Below, in pieces: positions 1 through 14,700 of a stretch of DNA of 64,000 nucleotides. The first letter of the stretch is position 1. Every line of letters starts with the position of its first letter. The stretch is from positions 18,243,551 to 18,307,550 of the forward strand of contig CM044955.1 of the NCBI GenBank assembly GCA_024516035.1. Reading direction: 5' to 3'. Both the position numbers and the translations under genes were made by a program. The notes under the pieces are model-generated. The model was not told where the DNA came from. It ran no database searches and worked only from the letters and a program-made list of their open reading frames with translations. The DNA is from Bactericera cockerelli. Taxonomy: Eukaryota; Arthropoda; Insecta; Hemiptera; Triozidae.

Positions 1-245
1 TAAAAGGTAAAATGCAATGTGAGCAGGAATATCCTTTAAACGCTGGCAAGCCAATTTTAAAACATCATTTTTTTCATTGATCTTTTGTGCATAGCCTTCT
101 TCAATCAGTGGGGCACCAAGAAGGGACAAGTTTTGACTTGAAACAATTTTTATTCCAGATAAAATAGATTGAAAATTATGTACAACATCGGGGTCCATAT
201 TTTTATACAAAGTATGTGTTTCACATTTATCTAAAATGACTAATT
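1..245 (-). pseudogene. Reverse-transcriptase-like fragment, open through the left window edge
   Basis: On the - strand a frame with no stop runs from about 245 to base 1; from the ATG at 198 there are 66 codons. Readable pieces are DKCETHTLYKNMDPDVVHNF, SLLGAPLIEEGY and LKDIPAHIAFYLL. The pattern K-C-E, then L-L-G-x-P, then a helix ending H-x-A-x-x-L-L resembles the segment after the catalytic YxDD box in a class of reverse transcriptases found in animal retroelements. That match is from memory. A possible acceptor (CATTTTAG) lies at about 238. Only a fragment is visible, so intactness and family cannot be judged. Confidence 0.4.
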
Positions 246-1670
246 AGATAGGTACTAAAAATTAAACTAATGCGCCAGAGGCAACTAGTCTCAGGCATCA
301 AGTGGCCCCGGGAAAAGGAGAAAAATTAAAGAGAGATAGCAGGATGTAACATGTGGTGATAAGAGGGCCAGTGAAGATAATGAGAGTGGAGTTTCAGAAA
401 GAGTAAAGAGTATTGATCAATATAAGTGTAATAGATTGAGGCTTAGGTAGAATAATAAGATAAAGTTAAAGGGAGGGATAGAAATTTAGCAAGTAAGGAA
501 AAGGGTGTGATGACTTATAGTGGACAGGAGGACAACAGGTCGTTTCTCAGTGCAGATTTAAATTTTTCCATGTTTAATGACTTTAGTGAGGTTGGGATAT
601 TTACACCTGCACCGAGAAACGATCTACTAAACATCCTTTCCCGACTTATAATGACGTTTTCACGATGACGTGTATTGTAGTTATGTTTATCTGATGTTCC
701 TCACGAAATGAAGAATATGAAAAGGACGTTATAGTTGGATTCAAATGTTCTCTTGGTATACCGGCCCATGTAGGCTGGGCCTTAATTTTAGTAACTGGGA
801 CATCTTGCTAGCGAATGACAAGTAAAAGATATAATTATGAAGTTATTTCAACTGTAAATATTTAAGAAAATACTAGCGGGATTTGTATCAATACTTTGCA
901 TCTTTGATTTAATTAAATACTTTTTCCTTGTCAGATTTTAAATCTAAAATCAATCAAATTAATACAATCTTGCCAAAAACGCATTTGAATGAAATAGGTA
1001 TTGAAATTCTATAAAACTTCAGTGTGTTGTAGCGCCGGCACTGACTCGTTAGATCGACTTGTTGAATGTAAAGTGGAGGGGATTAAATCTGGTAGTAGGA
1101 AATGCAAGACAAGAGGGGAAGCGAGTGTGGATTGCAGAGGTGGGGATAGAACTGCAACGGTTGTGTTTTGTTTGAGATAGATTTTTGAATAAATGAATAG
1201 TGCCGAATTTTATGTTTACGTTTTGCAAGTTAAAAAATCTAAGTGCGAAATTTAAATTTTCAGTTATAATTCTGTTAGTTCTGAGTTTTCTTTTCACTGT
1301 GGTAAATTTTATTTAAAGCTTATGTTATAATATCAGACTTAATACTTATACTGTGAACTAATCAGTGAATATCGCGTGAAATCTTTGTGGAAAAGTTTTC
1401 AACGCATATTAAAGAATTCTGTATCATACAGGTGTTTTCTTATTTTGCAAAGCTTGGAATTTTTTATATTTAAAATCCCCAAAACACCTCAGATAATTAC
1501 TAGAAAGTGTATATTATAATACTGAAAGCCTAGGTACTGGGTATGTAGATACTAAAATTCCTTTAGAATTTTTAGAAAATACTTTTGGTGGACCTGCAAC
1601 TTGAATATTTTGCCTGTTTTTTATAGGTAGTGCATTAGCTTTGAAATTGTGTACCTATAGAAGTAATAAA
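246..1670. other. No gene seen
   Basis: AT-rich sequence without convincing coding potential. The only longer frame (82 codons, - strand, 1049-1297) has no recognisable motif. An imperfect inverted repeat (tcgtttctcagtgcag at about 544 and its partner ctgcaccgagaaacga at about 608) brackets a spacer of about 50 bp. Confidence 0.5.
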
Positions 1671-1851
1671 TTAAATATAGGACAAGTTCTGGCTCGTGTG
1701 AAAATTAAATTCTCTTATATCATCAGTTAAAAAAGTCAGTCTCAGTTCATGAGCAATCACATTCCCACCAGTTAAAATTAGACCACCAGTAGAATATTTT
1801 TTACCATTCCAAGAAAGAAATGATGGTTGACTCATTTCTTCACCCTTGTTG
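1671..1851 (-). other. Candidate exon or gene fragment, unrecognised
   Basis: The - strand is open for about 60 codons. It starts after an acceptor-like TATTTTTAG (AG at 1852-1853) and ends at TAA (1671-1673). It encodes NKGEEMSQPSFLSWNGKKYS, TGGLILTGGNVIAHELRLTF and LTDDIREFNFHTSQNLSYI in sequence. The composition looks protein-like rather than random for such AT-rich DNA. It lies upstream of, and on the same strand as, the RT-like fragment at the window edge, so the two may belong to one gene or element. Function unknown. Confidence 0.3.
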
Positions 1852-2274
1852 CTAAAAATATAAAATCAATATCCTTTACACCTGGATATATTACCTTTAA
1901 CAGGTAGGCAGATAGATAGATATGGTGTGAGAAAGAAGTATTGTAATGATTCCTACCTGAAAAGGTTTGCTTGAAAACAAAGTACCTATAGGTGTACTAA
2001 ATTTACCTTTAATGTTATCATGTGAGAAACTCTATGACCTCTCTATATTAACTGCCCAGTACAGAATATTCAAAGATAACTAAAAAATTGCTAGGAGGTA
2101 TGTTATGTCACTAAATTAACCTATTTTTTTCATTTTTTAGCATATTTCTCTAGGTATTCCTAAATATCTAACTTTTAAACCTAAACATTAAAAAAATAAA
2201 ACAATCCTAAAGATATCTCTCTTTTTATCAAATGTGAGTTTTGTGATCATTGTGCAACTACTGAACATCTCAAA

Positions 2275-2793
2275 ATGAGTGACAAAACCACACCAGAGCT
2301 TGAACATAAGCCCATTGGTCCCAAGCATGCTAACAAGCCAGATGACGAGGACTGCCATGAAACCCCTGACCATTGTGACTTTGTCAACGAGAAAGAACCT
2401 CTCAACAAGAACAATTCGTTGAAGGCTTCCATAACATCCATGAATAACAAGCATGAAGTGCATGAGAAACAGCAAGACGGTGGTCACATTAACAGTGAGA
2501 CAAGAACCACCAAGCTGAAGAAAACCAACAGCTACAAAGTGAACAATGTTAAGAGTGAGAACAAAAATGGACATGCTCTGCTTAACTCCACAAAGATTCA
2601 CCAGCTTGAAGAAGAGCTGAGGAAGCGGAGTGGACTTTCACGCAGTGGTCTCCTGCTAGCCATCATCCTCATAGTTCTGCTGTTCATACTCTTCACTACT
2701 CTCATTGTGGTTGTCTTCCTCTGGCCCAAAAACTTGCACTCTCAGCTCTACCCCATCTGCAAAACTCCTGCATGTCTCATGGCATCTGCACAG
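2275..2793 (+). CDS. Neprilysin-like gene exon 1: start codon, cytoplasmic tail, membrane anchor
   Basis: The ATG at 2275 gives 173 codons, ending CAG before the donor GTAAGG, phase 0. Residues 1-125 are hydrophilic and rich in Lys, Asn, His and Asp; a short charged stretch (LEEELRKRSG, 111-120) precedes a hydrophobic helix (about 126-149). The exon closes with CKTPACLMASAQ, the start of the M13 ectodomain. A pyrimidine-rich acceptor ending TTTTTTAG at about 2139 suggests a 5' UTR exon boundary just upstream. An in-frame TAA lies near 2195, so no coding extension is possible beyond it. The tail is longer than in vertebrate neprilysin (about 27 residues) and has no motif I recognise. Confidence 0.85.
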
Positions 2794-5700
2794 GTAAGGA
2801 CATTACAGCTTTTGTTGCATCTAATTTCATGTTAACTTTTACTGAGAAAATGAATGCTGTCAGCTATCATAGACTACTGATAATTTAATACATACCTAAG
2901 TACTGTTTTTTTCTCAATTTATTGCTGACTTAGGACTCATACACATCAAGTCTTACCCATTAAAATTTGGATCCTTGAAATTTAAAACATAGGTGTCAAC
3001 CTAATGATCTGACTACCAAGTAGCCTGTTCTGGGTCAGTTCTAAATTTGGATGATTCCATGCCATTTCTTTCTGTAAGATAAATGTTTTTTTTTTTTTTT
3101 TTTTTTTTTTCATACTTAACCAATATTAATTGCTTGGAAGAAATGAAAATCCATGTTTCAATAACTGCTTGGTAGGTACATGCAATATTTGTCAAGGCAG
3201 AGGTACAAACCTTAAATATAGCATCATGGCAGTTCTGGGCTTAATAGCTTTACTTATAAAACTTTGCCCTTATAAGATTTTCTATTATTATTATTCTTAT
3301 ATGGTTATCGTCATGTCTTTGATAAATGGTTGTGTTTTCTTGTTCGGCTCGGGATACGTCTCCGTCGATAATCTTAGCAAAGAAATATTTCTATTAGTTC
3401 AATTTATGCTAATTTCTGCTTAACAACCGAACTGACCATGTCCCTGTAGTTTCCCTTTCTCTTTTGTATCTTGCATGTCTATGTATTTTGTCGTCCTTAG
3501 CACTGTCACGAGTTATCCACGGGGCACTCATAACTTTTAACGATTTACCAGTCACCTCCCCCCTCCACACACGGCTGAATTACAGTCCATAGGTTCATTG
3601 GAATTTTTCGTGTACATGACTTGAATTTTTTAAATGCATGTCACAATAGTCACATGACTATCATTTTATTTATTTAGAAACTCTTTATTAGTAAAACATA
3701 TATACAGACAAATAATGGTAAAAATTAAATATAAAAATTGACAGTATTAATAATATAAACAAGGAAAAAAAATAAACAAAATATTTATGTCTTAACTAAA
3801 GGGCAATATTACTATTATCAGAAATCTACGGGTAAGTAGGTACCTACTTCTTGTGTAGATTCGAAAACCCTCTATAGTTGTATTTGTATACCTACTTATC
3901 TATGAAATCAGTCAGGCAGTTTAAGCAGAAACATGAGAAGTAAAAATAAATTATTGAAAAGACTTTTCAGCAGAAGATTTTGTTTGACCAGTTTGACAGG
4001 GGGTAGGTATCGTCTGACAAAGTTATGTCTTCCCTAGATTGATGAGAGAGATTTTGTGAGAATTATTCGATGCAAGTGGGAATCAAACCACCAAAATTGA
4101 GTTTTAGTGATAGCGTTTTTACTACACAAATACTTAAGTTTGAAAGAATAAAAATGTCCTATTTGATCTAAAATCAAACCCATTGAAAAGAAATACAGCG
4201 AAAGTCTTTTTTTCTTTTCTTGAGCTCAAGTTGTGAAGATTGTTTTGTCCTCAGCATTATTCAATATTGTACATGTTTGGTCATTGTACAAGACATTTAA
4301 GTCTGACATAACATGGGATCTAATCTTCATATTGTGTACATAGCATTACATGATATGTACCCCCTATGATTTATTTTTATGACCCATTCAGAATTTACAA
4401 CAATGCTCGAAGTTCTTGTTATTAGAGATCAGATAAATAAATTTCAATTGAAACCCTCGGGTGTACTCTTAAATAGGGGTTGTCAAAAATGTTTATGATA
4501 TATTCATACTAGCAATGCCAGGTCTTTTATTGTCCCTTCTATAAATTTCTAGTGAGGTGATAAAAAATGCGATGATTGCAGTTTTGCAGTTTCCAATACC
4601 TTTACGCCCCCATAGTAATGTAACATAGGTAATGGGGCAGTCAAGCCAGCAACAACTAATCGTAAATAATGTACCTATAGTGCTAGATTAACAGCAAGCT
4701 ATTAAACGGTTTTATCATATTCTAGAAAAGAGAGAGAATATTTCTGTAACGAAAAGAAAAACAGTAGGTGGAAAATATTTTTTCCTGAAATGGACATTGG
4801 ACATGGGCACCTTAATTATCTTATTAATTATATAAAAATCCATTTGCTTAGATTCTCAAGCCAGAGTTTACGTCATTATTCTCCTTCACTTCCTTCTCAG
4901 TGGTTGAGTAGCCCTACAGCAGCACAGGTTTATTACAGAAGGGGCTGGTGGGACCCGGAGATGAGCACATAACTTCCTGCCTCATCCTCCCCTACTTACC
5001 CGACCTCTGAGCATGTACATGTACCCGTATAATAACTCGCGGGCTACCTGCTATTCCGCGTACCTCCATTCACAACCCATCAAGTTCATTATTTGAATTC
5101 TAGGGCAAGTGTGGGAAATGTTCCACACATCTTGCGTTTTACCTCCGAGTACATCATGAGAAGCACTAGAATTCTAGGACTAGTGGTATAGGTATTGGTG
5201 TAGGTATACTAGGGTCCAGGTTATTGGGTCTAGTCCCAGGGTCCTCATTGTGGTCGCCTTCTAAGAATCAGTAACCAAAAACACTTGAATTTTTTTCCTG
5301 CAAACACATTAGCTGCTCTCTGTACATTCATTATAAGTTTCGAACTAACCATTTAAGTTTAGCTTTTTAAAGCTGATTCTATAAAATAGGTATAGCGCAG
5401 TCAAATTAATAGGCTGCCGCACAAAGCTTGGACGAATGTTTTTTTCTCGTGGCGCATGAGGAAGCAATGTGTCAAATTTCTTTTATTTCTGTTGTACTGT
5501 GTGATGTACTTAAGTTTCCTATTGTCCAGGGCTGTGCACAGAGCATGTCCCTAAGTTCATGGTACCTTATCTTTGAAGATGTCTATTCCCTATTATAATT
5601 TCCTTTCCTCACAGAACTACCGTCTCTCCTTTTTTTTTATTTATATCTCGTGAACTTGTCTGCTCATCTTTATTGTATTTTTACCATTACAACTACCGTA

Positions 5701-8700
5701 TCTCTTTTCATAGGTCTTCCTCTCGCTCTATCCATCACTATTTCTCTTTTTTCTTCTATAATAATAATAATAATAATTAGTCCGAAAGTTTTTGAGTTCC
5801 TAATTTTTTTAATTCTAATTTTAATACTGATCGTCAAAGTTTATGTGAGAAAGTATGAATTTACTCCTCACATAAACTAAGAAAAACTGTTAATAAAAGT
5901 ACATGTCCATGGTTCATAATAATAGTAATAATAGAAAATCTTATAAGGGCAAAGTTTTATAAGTAAAGCTATTAAGCCCAGAACTATAATTATTCTTCCC
6001 AACTATAATGGTCTCTTCTTTTATATTCCTTGATTAATGACGCACAAGTGTACACACAGTGGAAGGAACAAATTATGTCACATTGGTGGTTCAGAAATTA
6101 TTCGGGAGCTTGTGGTCATGGTACTCAGCTACTCAGAAGCTCAGGTGGTGGACTATCAGGCAGTGCCAGTAGTTTCTCGGTGGTTGTTTTTTTTTTCTTC
6201 TTCTTCTTCTTTTTCTTCAAAAAGAGAAATTTGAATGTACCTACAGATTCTGTACTACAGAATATACCAGGTGGTAATTATAATAATAATAATGCTTTTT
6301 CTTTGTGTTATTATGTCACAATTTTAGTGGGTAGCGCAGAATCATAGGACTTTACCACTTTCATTTTCAATACCTTGTATTATTTTTTTGCCTAAGATTC
6401 TGCCACTGGTCGCTGCTTCACATTAAAGCAGCTACTCATTTTTCCTCACGAGGTATGAATGGACCCCGAACATCCAAGTACAGAGCAGAAAAAATCCTCC
6501 CCCGCTGGGAATCGAACCCAGGTCACCATGTGTGCAATGCCTAGCGCGCTAACTCGCTCTGCCACAGTGACTACTACCAGGTGGTAATTATTTTTACATA
6601 TGAAATGCACCTTTCTAAAAGTATACACCTCCCGATTTGTGTCCACTCTTCAAGTGACCATCATATTAGGATGACATACAAGTTATTGGTCTTACTAATC
6701 ATTAAGTACCGCTCCTCTAATATTACGTAGTAACCGTGTAACCCCGAGCTAAGCAAATAAAAATCTTTATTACTGCAAGGGGAATTATTGCACCCATGAC
6801 TTATCGAAAAAGAGTTGGTGGGATGCTGGCACATGTGCTACTCATTAGACAACGAAATCTACCGTTGTTGAATATACAATTGCCAGTATCCAACACTGTT
6901 GGGAACCCGAGATTTATGTGTTTGGACAACTGGTCGAATACGTTGCGGTGTCAAACGAGGCCAGATTTAGAGATTTTATGAAATAGAGAACATGTGTGTG
7001 AAATTAATGTGAAGTGCATAATTAACTTTTTGGACATCTGTATGATTTTTGTGGTGCTCTGTTGGACAGTGACAAGATGTTGTTGAAATCAACACCACAG
7101 ATTGTTCCTTCAACAGATTCACCAGGCGGGGTGGCCTCCAAAGGTTATTTTTATGGAGCAATTTCAACCAAATTGTATTTATATTGTACATTTACAGTAA
7201 AGTTTGATCAAAAGTGGTAAAAATGCCCATGCCATTCTACCATCCCTTGCTTGATCAAAAGTTGCTCAAATTTGGAGAAAATCGCACGTTTAACACATGT
7301 ATCATCACTGATGGGAACAGTCTGTCCCTGTCTATCGCACTTGGTTTAGGCAATGTCGAGCAAGGTAGACACGCGGATTGACATCAATTTTGGGGTTGTA
7401 TCCATTTGACTAGGATTCTTTCTGCTGCCGCCCGGCCCCACGTAGGCTACTTGAATTTAATGAGAGTACCTTGTTTGAGAATAATCTAGTATATGTAACA
7501 TGAAACGAATCTATGTTTACTGGTATATCACTAATTAAATCTCTGATATTTCGATGATATTGCCCAAATCTGTTGTGACCTTTAGAGAACTCAATGCATT
7601 TGAGCATTCTCTTGTACCTACTTAGCAGTGCCAACAAAGAGCTCTCTGTTCCAAGTTCCATCACTTGCAATGCACTCGCTGTTCTATCTCTATTCTGATC
7701 GACATTATGAGAACTATGGCCTTGTATTCCGCTGTGCATTAATTCGATTACATTAGAAGTTTTTCATCAAGAACAGACGGACCTCTATAATCATGTGATT
7801 TCTTAGATTTTGACTACGCCTGATTCCATGTGAATGATCGTATAATGTGTGAGTGTGTACTGTGTAAATGTTTTTTACTACTTGATAGGGCGTGGCTTTA
7901 AACTTGATCTACAAGGAAAATAGACCATACTAAGCTATTGGGGAAAAGATTCGAAACTCTGCACTATTGAAATTTAAGTACAATTAAGATGCCGATTTTA
8001 GAAATTCCATACAATATCATTGACCTGTAGATTATGTAAACAAGTAAACATTAGTTTGCAATATGATTTCAGACCTAAATACATTAGATACCCCATTGTA
8101 TTTAGTGTATTTAGAGCTAAATACATTAGATTACATCCTTTTTTTTACGTGATTCTTTTATGGCACACATTAGATGAAAACACTCTGTACTCTCTGTTTT
8201 TATGTAAAGCATGTACCACATGTCCATGTATTTGCATAAGGTTATGTACTTATTAAGTACATAGTGATCTCACGATATCGCGGCGACCAGTTCGATTCTA
8301 GTTAAAGTTCATTCAACTTGGATCTTCGTGACGCCAGCAAGCTCTGGTCCTCACTACAATGGAAATTCCTTTCTAACCAGCTACACCAGCCACTGGTATA
8401 GACCGTTTATAATCTGGCCTGTCTCGAGTGGCCCATGGATTAAAGTAACTGATGCAACGCCAGGCGAGTATTGGCTCAATGCAAGGCGAGACCTCTTGTG
8501 TTAGCAGTACCTGGTCGTCCCAGTAAAAATATATAAATTAAAAACAAATAAATGAAGATGTCTCTTCTCAAAATTTCACCAATTAACGTTCTATCTCTAT
8601 TCTGATCGACATTATGAGAACTATGTTGAGGATTTAACAAGGAAATATGTTGACCTGTGTTTTTTTTCAAAAAAATTAATTCCAATATTATACTAAGTTT

Positions 8701-11700
8701 TAATTGTATACTAATAAGTTTTATAATATTGCATTGTAAGTTCTTGATATACACAAGATCCAACAACTTTCTTAATCTTGGTCATGAAGACAAGTTGGGA
8801 AGATTCCCAACTTGGCAATGTAGGTCCAAATCTAACCTAACCTATCTTTATCATTGGATCTTCATGTATTCCAGCCACATGGCTTCCTCTTCAGGTTCTA
8901 CTCTTATTCTAATCCTGAGGTCATAGGTAGGATTTGGGTCCAGTTGAAAGATTCAAAATAAATACAGATCAAAAAGTATGTAGGTTTGTAGGTATTTAGT
9001 TTGACCACGATGGAGTCCACAGAATCTACCAACCTCATTAGCAGTGGCAGGACAATTGTGCTGATGACGAAAAAATCCAAAATAGACACTCATTAGCTCA
9101 CAAAAAAAACTCCTTTGGGTCTTCAACATTTTTTGGCAGAAAAATACATGTCACAAATGTGTGCAAATATGCATAAGGCAAGGGTGAATGTGGCGAAAAT
9201 GGGTGTTACTTTCAGTTGCTCCCTAAATACCTAATGCGGTGGGCTCGTCACTTGTAAGCTGATGGTTCGAGTCCCAAATATACCGCAAAATTTTAGAAAG
9301 GCTATTTTGAGTAATTGTGACATAGTGATTCTTATTTACATAATATGAGTTGTGTAGGTATCTGTCGACTAATGTGCGAATTTCAAAGGTCTTCTTTTTG
9401 AAATAACGTAATATTCAATTATTTTTCGCTATGTTGTGTTGAGTTTCTGATAGTATTCGAGTGACAAAAGAGGCTTGCTTGGTAATGAAATGGTTTTGTT
9501 GCAAGTCTATCACTCACGTTTTCTATTGTACACCTCAGTGATGTTGTGTGCATATTAATTATTATTATTGATGCAATCAAGGCCTTCGATAATAGGCACT
9601 AAGGGATTGGCGCTCAACGTTTAAACTCGAAGTCTACTTATCGAGTCAATTCTTGAAAAGGACTTTCTTTGGTAAATTCGTCAGCATGTAATTGCAGTCT
9701 TCTTTAAGTAGTCATGAAAAAGATAGTAAAAATATATGACCATAAAAAATATAACTAACTACAAAGTATATTATAATTTGCACGAAGTAAAAGTTGCATT
9801 CATTTCTTTCTTTAGAATTTGAAAAGAAGAAGTTAAATGTATTTATTTAGCACATAATCATTCATTAATATGTATAAGTCCTGCTCCATTTTCAAAATCT
9901 AGCATACTTCTCTAAGTCTGTGCCTCATTCCCCTCATTCTTAGTGAGACAGCCTTGATGATGGCAAATTGAATTTTAGTTCTTATCCAGGACAACACTAG
10001 ATATAGCATTCATTAATTCCTACCTATTCAGGGTCTACTAATCAAGTCAGTTCTTGTAGATGTTTCTTTGGTAAATTTGTTGACTTTAGTTACCTATATC
10101 ATAGAAGAATACAATATATCATAGAAGAATATAATATGTATAATCATATTGGTTAGCTTTTCATGTATACCTACCCTCATGATCTAGCAAATCGAAGTTT
10201 TAAATAAAAAAGTTGTTAAAATAGACAGCTCCATACCAGTTGACGAGATGCACTACTTCGAAACAGCTTTCCTGGGATATCCTGACCTCACAGAACCAAA
10301 TGAAGTCCCGTGAAGGCTCTGATATTTATTTGTTTTGGGAAGAAAAGAAAAAATAAGTGTTAACATAGGTCTCCAATTCTCCATCCAATACCTGGTCCAC
10401 TGAGAGGAACGAGTCAGACCTCTCTATCATTAAGATGTCTGCGGTCTGAAATACCAAATCCCATGTGTCAAAATTATCGTCTAGTCATTCCGACCCACGT
10501 TTGAAAAGTGTCGGTCTGTCTCGGGTTCAGACCAAGTATTGGTAAGTGTCGGTCTGTCTGGGGTTCAGACCTATAGCCTAGGCCAAGTATTGGAATGTAT
10601 GTAGGTACATAATTATGTACAAATTGTACATACTACTACAGTACCTTAGTTCTAATCGGTGGCACGGACCGGTTACAATAAAGAGCCATCTAATACATTA
10701 TTGCCCTAGGCGGCCTGAGCTATCGAGAGTCACTCGTGTTACCCGTTATAGCTTTTGACAAGGGTCGGCTATCTAAACCAACCATATCTAATTGATAACC
10801 TACACAAATTTATGAATGCTCTTGCTGGAGGGTATTTAATTGATAAAATAAACCAGTTCTGAATGTCTGATTCATATGCCATAATAGCTGCTCAAGTTAT
10901 GATCCTGTTGTACTAGCGGTAGCAAGCTTACCTGGGCTAAGTGCTAAATTTCTTTGCATTTTATTTTAACAACAAACCGTGCTTTGCGTCTACATAACTA
11001 CATAATAGGTACATAACTTTATGTAATTATATCATACCAGGCAAGTCAAATCCCCCCTACGGCTACTAATAACGGCGAGCTAACTTTTATTGTAAATTAT
11101 CTTTATTGCCCTCTTTTGCCTGTAGGAATTTCAAGAAAGAAAGTCTATGATACGGGAGTTGTGTAAGTGCTCTAGCTTATGCTACTAGATACTCCATCAG
11201 CCATCTGCTCCTTTTTAAAAGTTAGTAGTTGAAACCTCCAACCTCCAAGTTACTGGAATTAGCGATACATAGGAATTTCATTAAATTAAAGGACACGGTA
11301 GAGGAGGACCAGCATGAGCGATACAAATACAACGCACAATTTCGATCTCATTTTATGCTCTTTTCATTGCACTGTAGGTACGTAAATAATTTATTCATTC
11401 ATGTCAGCTATCAGAGTGTAAACTCGTAGTTAAGATGTAGACGATTTGTATCAATCTATGTATATTGAAACAAGAACCCATGCATTTCCACAAGACAAGT
11501 TCAATACACAGAATCACGAAATATTTCCTGCCTCTGTTTTTTTAGAATTAACAAGTTTTAAAAAAGAAAATTAAAAATAAAATAAAAATGGGAGTTTGAA
11601 TTTTCTACTTGTTCTGACTTTGTTGGTTGAAAAAAAAGGGGGGAAAACCAGACGATCAGGAAAATATTTTTTTTTTTTTTGAATATTAATTATTTCACTA

Positions 11701-14700
11701 GGTCGGGTTATGAACTTATGCCCAAGCTGTACCACATTTACTTCTAAGTTCAAAAAGTTACATCTTTATACATATGAGTACATGTCCGTAACCGATCTAT
11801 CCTAAGGGACAGGTTGATGATGTCCCTTATTTACAGTTGATTTTTAAGCACAGTAGGTAAATACACTTGTCAAGTTTACTTGGATAAAGTAGATTCTTAA
11901 TCTGTGATCGAAAAAGATTTGGTGTTTTGCTTGTAGAGTTACTTTCCACCCATTAACTAGGGCGTTGTCTTATGTAAATCCAATGTAGACAATTACTATT
12001 AGACATCCTGGTGCAAAGTTTTAGAAAACTGTCCATCATGCGGAAATAGTTCAGTGACTTGAATCGCTTATGTATGTATTTTTTAAAGTGATCAGACGAA
12101 CTATTTGCACAGTGGAACAAGGCATGCTCTGACAAAATCTCTATTTATCATGCTCTGACAAAATCTCTACTTATACCATGTATCTTTATTACTGAGATCA
12201 TATAACGTAGAGGGAACCTTACCTATCTCGAATTGAACAAATTCATGCGTCCAACTTTGAAGAGCTGATGGTCCCTCTTTCAACAAATCCTGGCCTCTGA
12301 ATGCGAAAGCAGTTCCGGCCTTCCGGTGCACAGTTACTTTTTTTTAAAGGTGAAAAAAACAGTGAAAACTTCGTTATTTAATAAACATCCAATTTTAATT
12401 TGTGGCCCCCCGAAAAAAAGAAATAATGTTTTAAAAAAAGACATGTGCTATGTCTAATTTTCATGTCCTTAAGTATCTATCCAATGTTCTACCTTCAATA
12501 TCGTCTAGTATTCGTTGCCTGATAGGATACTTCAGATCAAAATTTCAATGCCCAAGTTTCCAGCTCCCCCATCCGCCTGATGAAGCCTTCACTCAGAGGT
12601 GATTGATGTTCATCGCCCTTTCACAGGGCTGCTCAATCATCGAGATGGTTAGAGCAACCGTCATGGGGACCTATTTTTTATAATTAAAAATTCAAGTGGT
12701 TGTTGTTGGTTATCTAGGGTTTGTACAATGTACATGTCCCTCAGAGTCTCAAAAGATCTTTTGCCATTGAACATATTGTTTGATATTATTTTTTCCTCAA
12801 TGTAAGAGGTTCTCGATTTTGTTTTCTTCGTTTTCATCATGGAACCTCAAAGTGTGAGTTCAAGACAATGGCGATTCCCTGGTCATTAGCATGTTAAATT
12901 CTAAACGAGTCACCATTTGAAAACTTGTATGTGAGAAACGTGAGGAGTCTCTGGTTTGCTTTGTCACTGCGGAAACTCGGAGCAGAATAATTACTGGTAG
13001 GAACTGTGGACCATGCTCCAGAATTATATTCATCATGTGTAGAATGTGTCGGATCGTGAATTAGACTAGGATATGTACTTAGTATATTTATACCTCTGGA
13101 AAGATTGCACTGGAGTTACACCGCTCAGTAAATTCAAAAGGTGGCACATTTATTGCGAAGTGATATCTGTATCACATTAAGTAAAGCGAGATTGAGTATT
13201 TGTGATATCACGAAAGTGATTAACACAAAAATGATAACTTTTTGTCACTAGTATATTACAAAAAAATACTGAAAGTGAGCAATTTTTTATTGCAAAGAGT
13301 CTCTCAGGTGTAATTCGACATAGTGGGTTCAACTGGGACTTGCGCGCATTCGTATACATTTGTTTTGTCTCAACTTTAATAGCCAAACAAACCACTTGAA
13401 TCAATGGCAACCTACCCAAATTTTTACAATCATCAAGGGACACTCGAAAATATTTTTTTATGGTCTCCAAGCTCTATTTTTTAAATGAGTTTTGCGTAGT
13501 TTTATGGCCACTTTCCTGTCAGCTTGAGTGGTCCGTCTTAAACAATCTCCGGGAGGTAGGTTATTTCGGTTCAGGGTTTCGTTACCGCAATTCTGGATGA
13601 CCAAATGACCCATAGATGGATTTTATGACCGATTTCATAGCTCCTCTTTCCGAGAATTGATTAGGTGACATTATTACCATTTTGCGAGTATTAAACAATA
13701 TTTTTATGATCTTTTCCCTTGAATTTTTGCCGAAAGAACAATAAAACAGGTTTAGCTTGTGGTTTGTTTCTTTCTATAAGCTCTTCGTTTTGTTCTTACT
13801 CGTATGTTCTCATGTCTTTTGAGAACGATCAGAAAAAAACCACACGAATACCAATTTATAACAGAAAGAAATATTTGTAACTTGTTTTTGGCACGAACGT
13901 TTGTCACGTTGGTCGCTACATTCACTCGACTGTTAGGCAATTCCTTGATTAAATACAATCAGCTAAATATTATTATTTAAATCGACTTGAGCTTGAACCG
14001 AAACGCCTTGTTCTAACTCTATTGCTCTAACCGCGCTTAGCTACTGAGACCTCAGACACGTTTGTGGTTCATAGGAGTTTAAAGGACGTGAAATCAGAGA
14101 CATGGTGTCATTAGACAATAGATCCTTTTTCAGGTCAAATATTTCTCACCCAGCCATAACATCCCTTTGAGAGTACAAAAATACCATGACATAATGATCC
14201 AATTCATAGTTTCAACATCAACATTGTCACATAACTTTCCCTGAAGGCGAAGAAAAAATATTATGATGCACTTTGATCCAAAAATTATATTTTTTTGCCA
14301 ATTCAAATACTTGTGAAGTGATGTTTAGGATAAGTAGAGCACGCTTGTTCGTGTTGCGAAGCTATACCGTAATACTCTATGTACATAATATAGGAAACAT
14401 ATTATGTACATAAAATTTACATATTTTTTAATAAAATTGTTTTTGTTGTTGTTTAATGTTAAAATATACAAACATATTTGTTGATGCCATCAAAAAATAT
14501 CAGACTTTCTTAATAGAAACATTTGCTTACGAAGTTTGAGTGTTTTTTGATGGTTGAGTAAAGTCTACTTTACTTCATTAGGAGAGGTGATCTTTGTCAT
14601 CTAGCAGCTCTAATGAGGCTACTTAATGACCCTCTAGGCTCCAGACATCATCTTTCAATGGAGTAGTTGTTCAAATCTAAAATCTGTTATTCGAAGCTGC

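Noticed and set aside
5650..5880. 76-codon hydrophobic frame (Ile/Leu-rich)
   Set aside because: Low-complexity translation of T-rich DNA with an (ata)n run.
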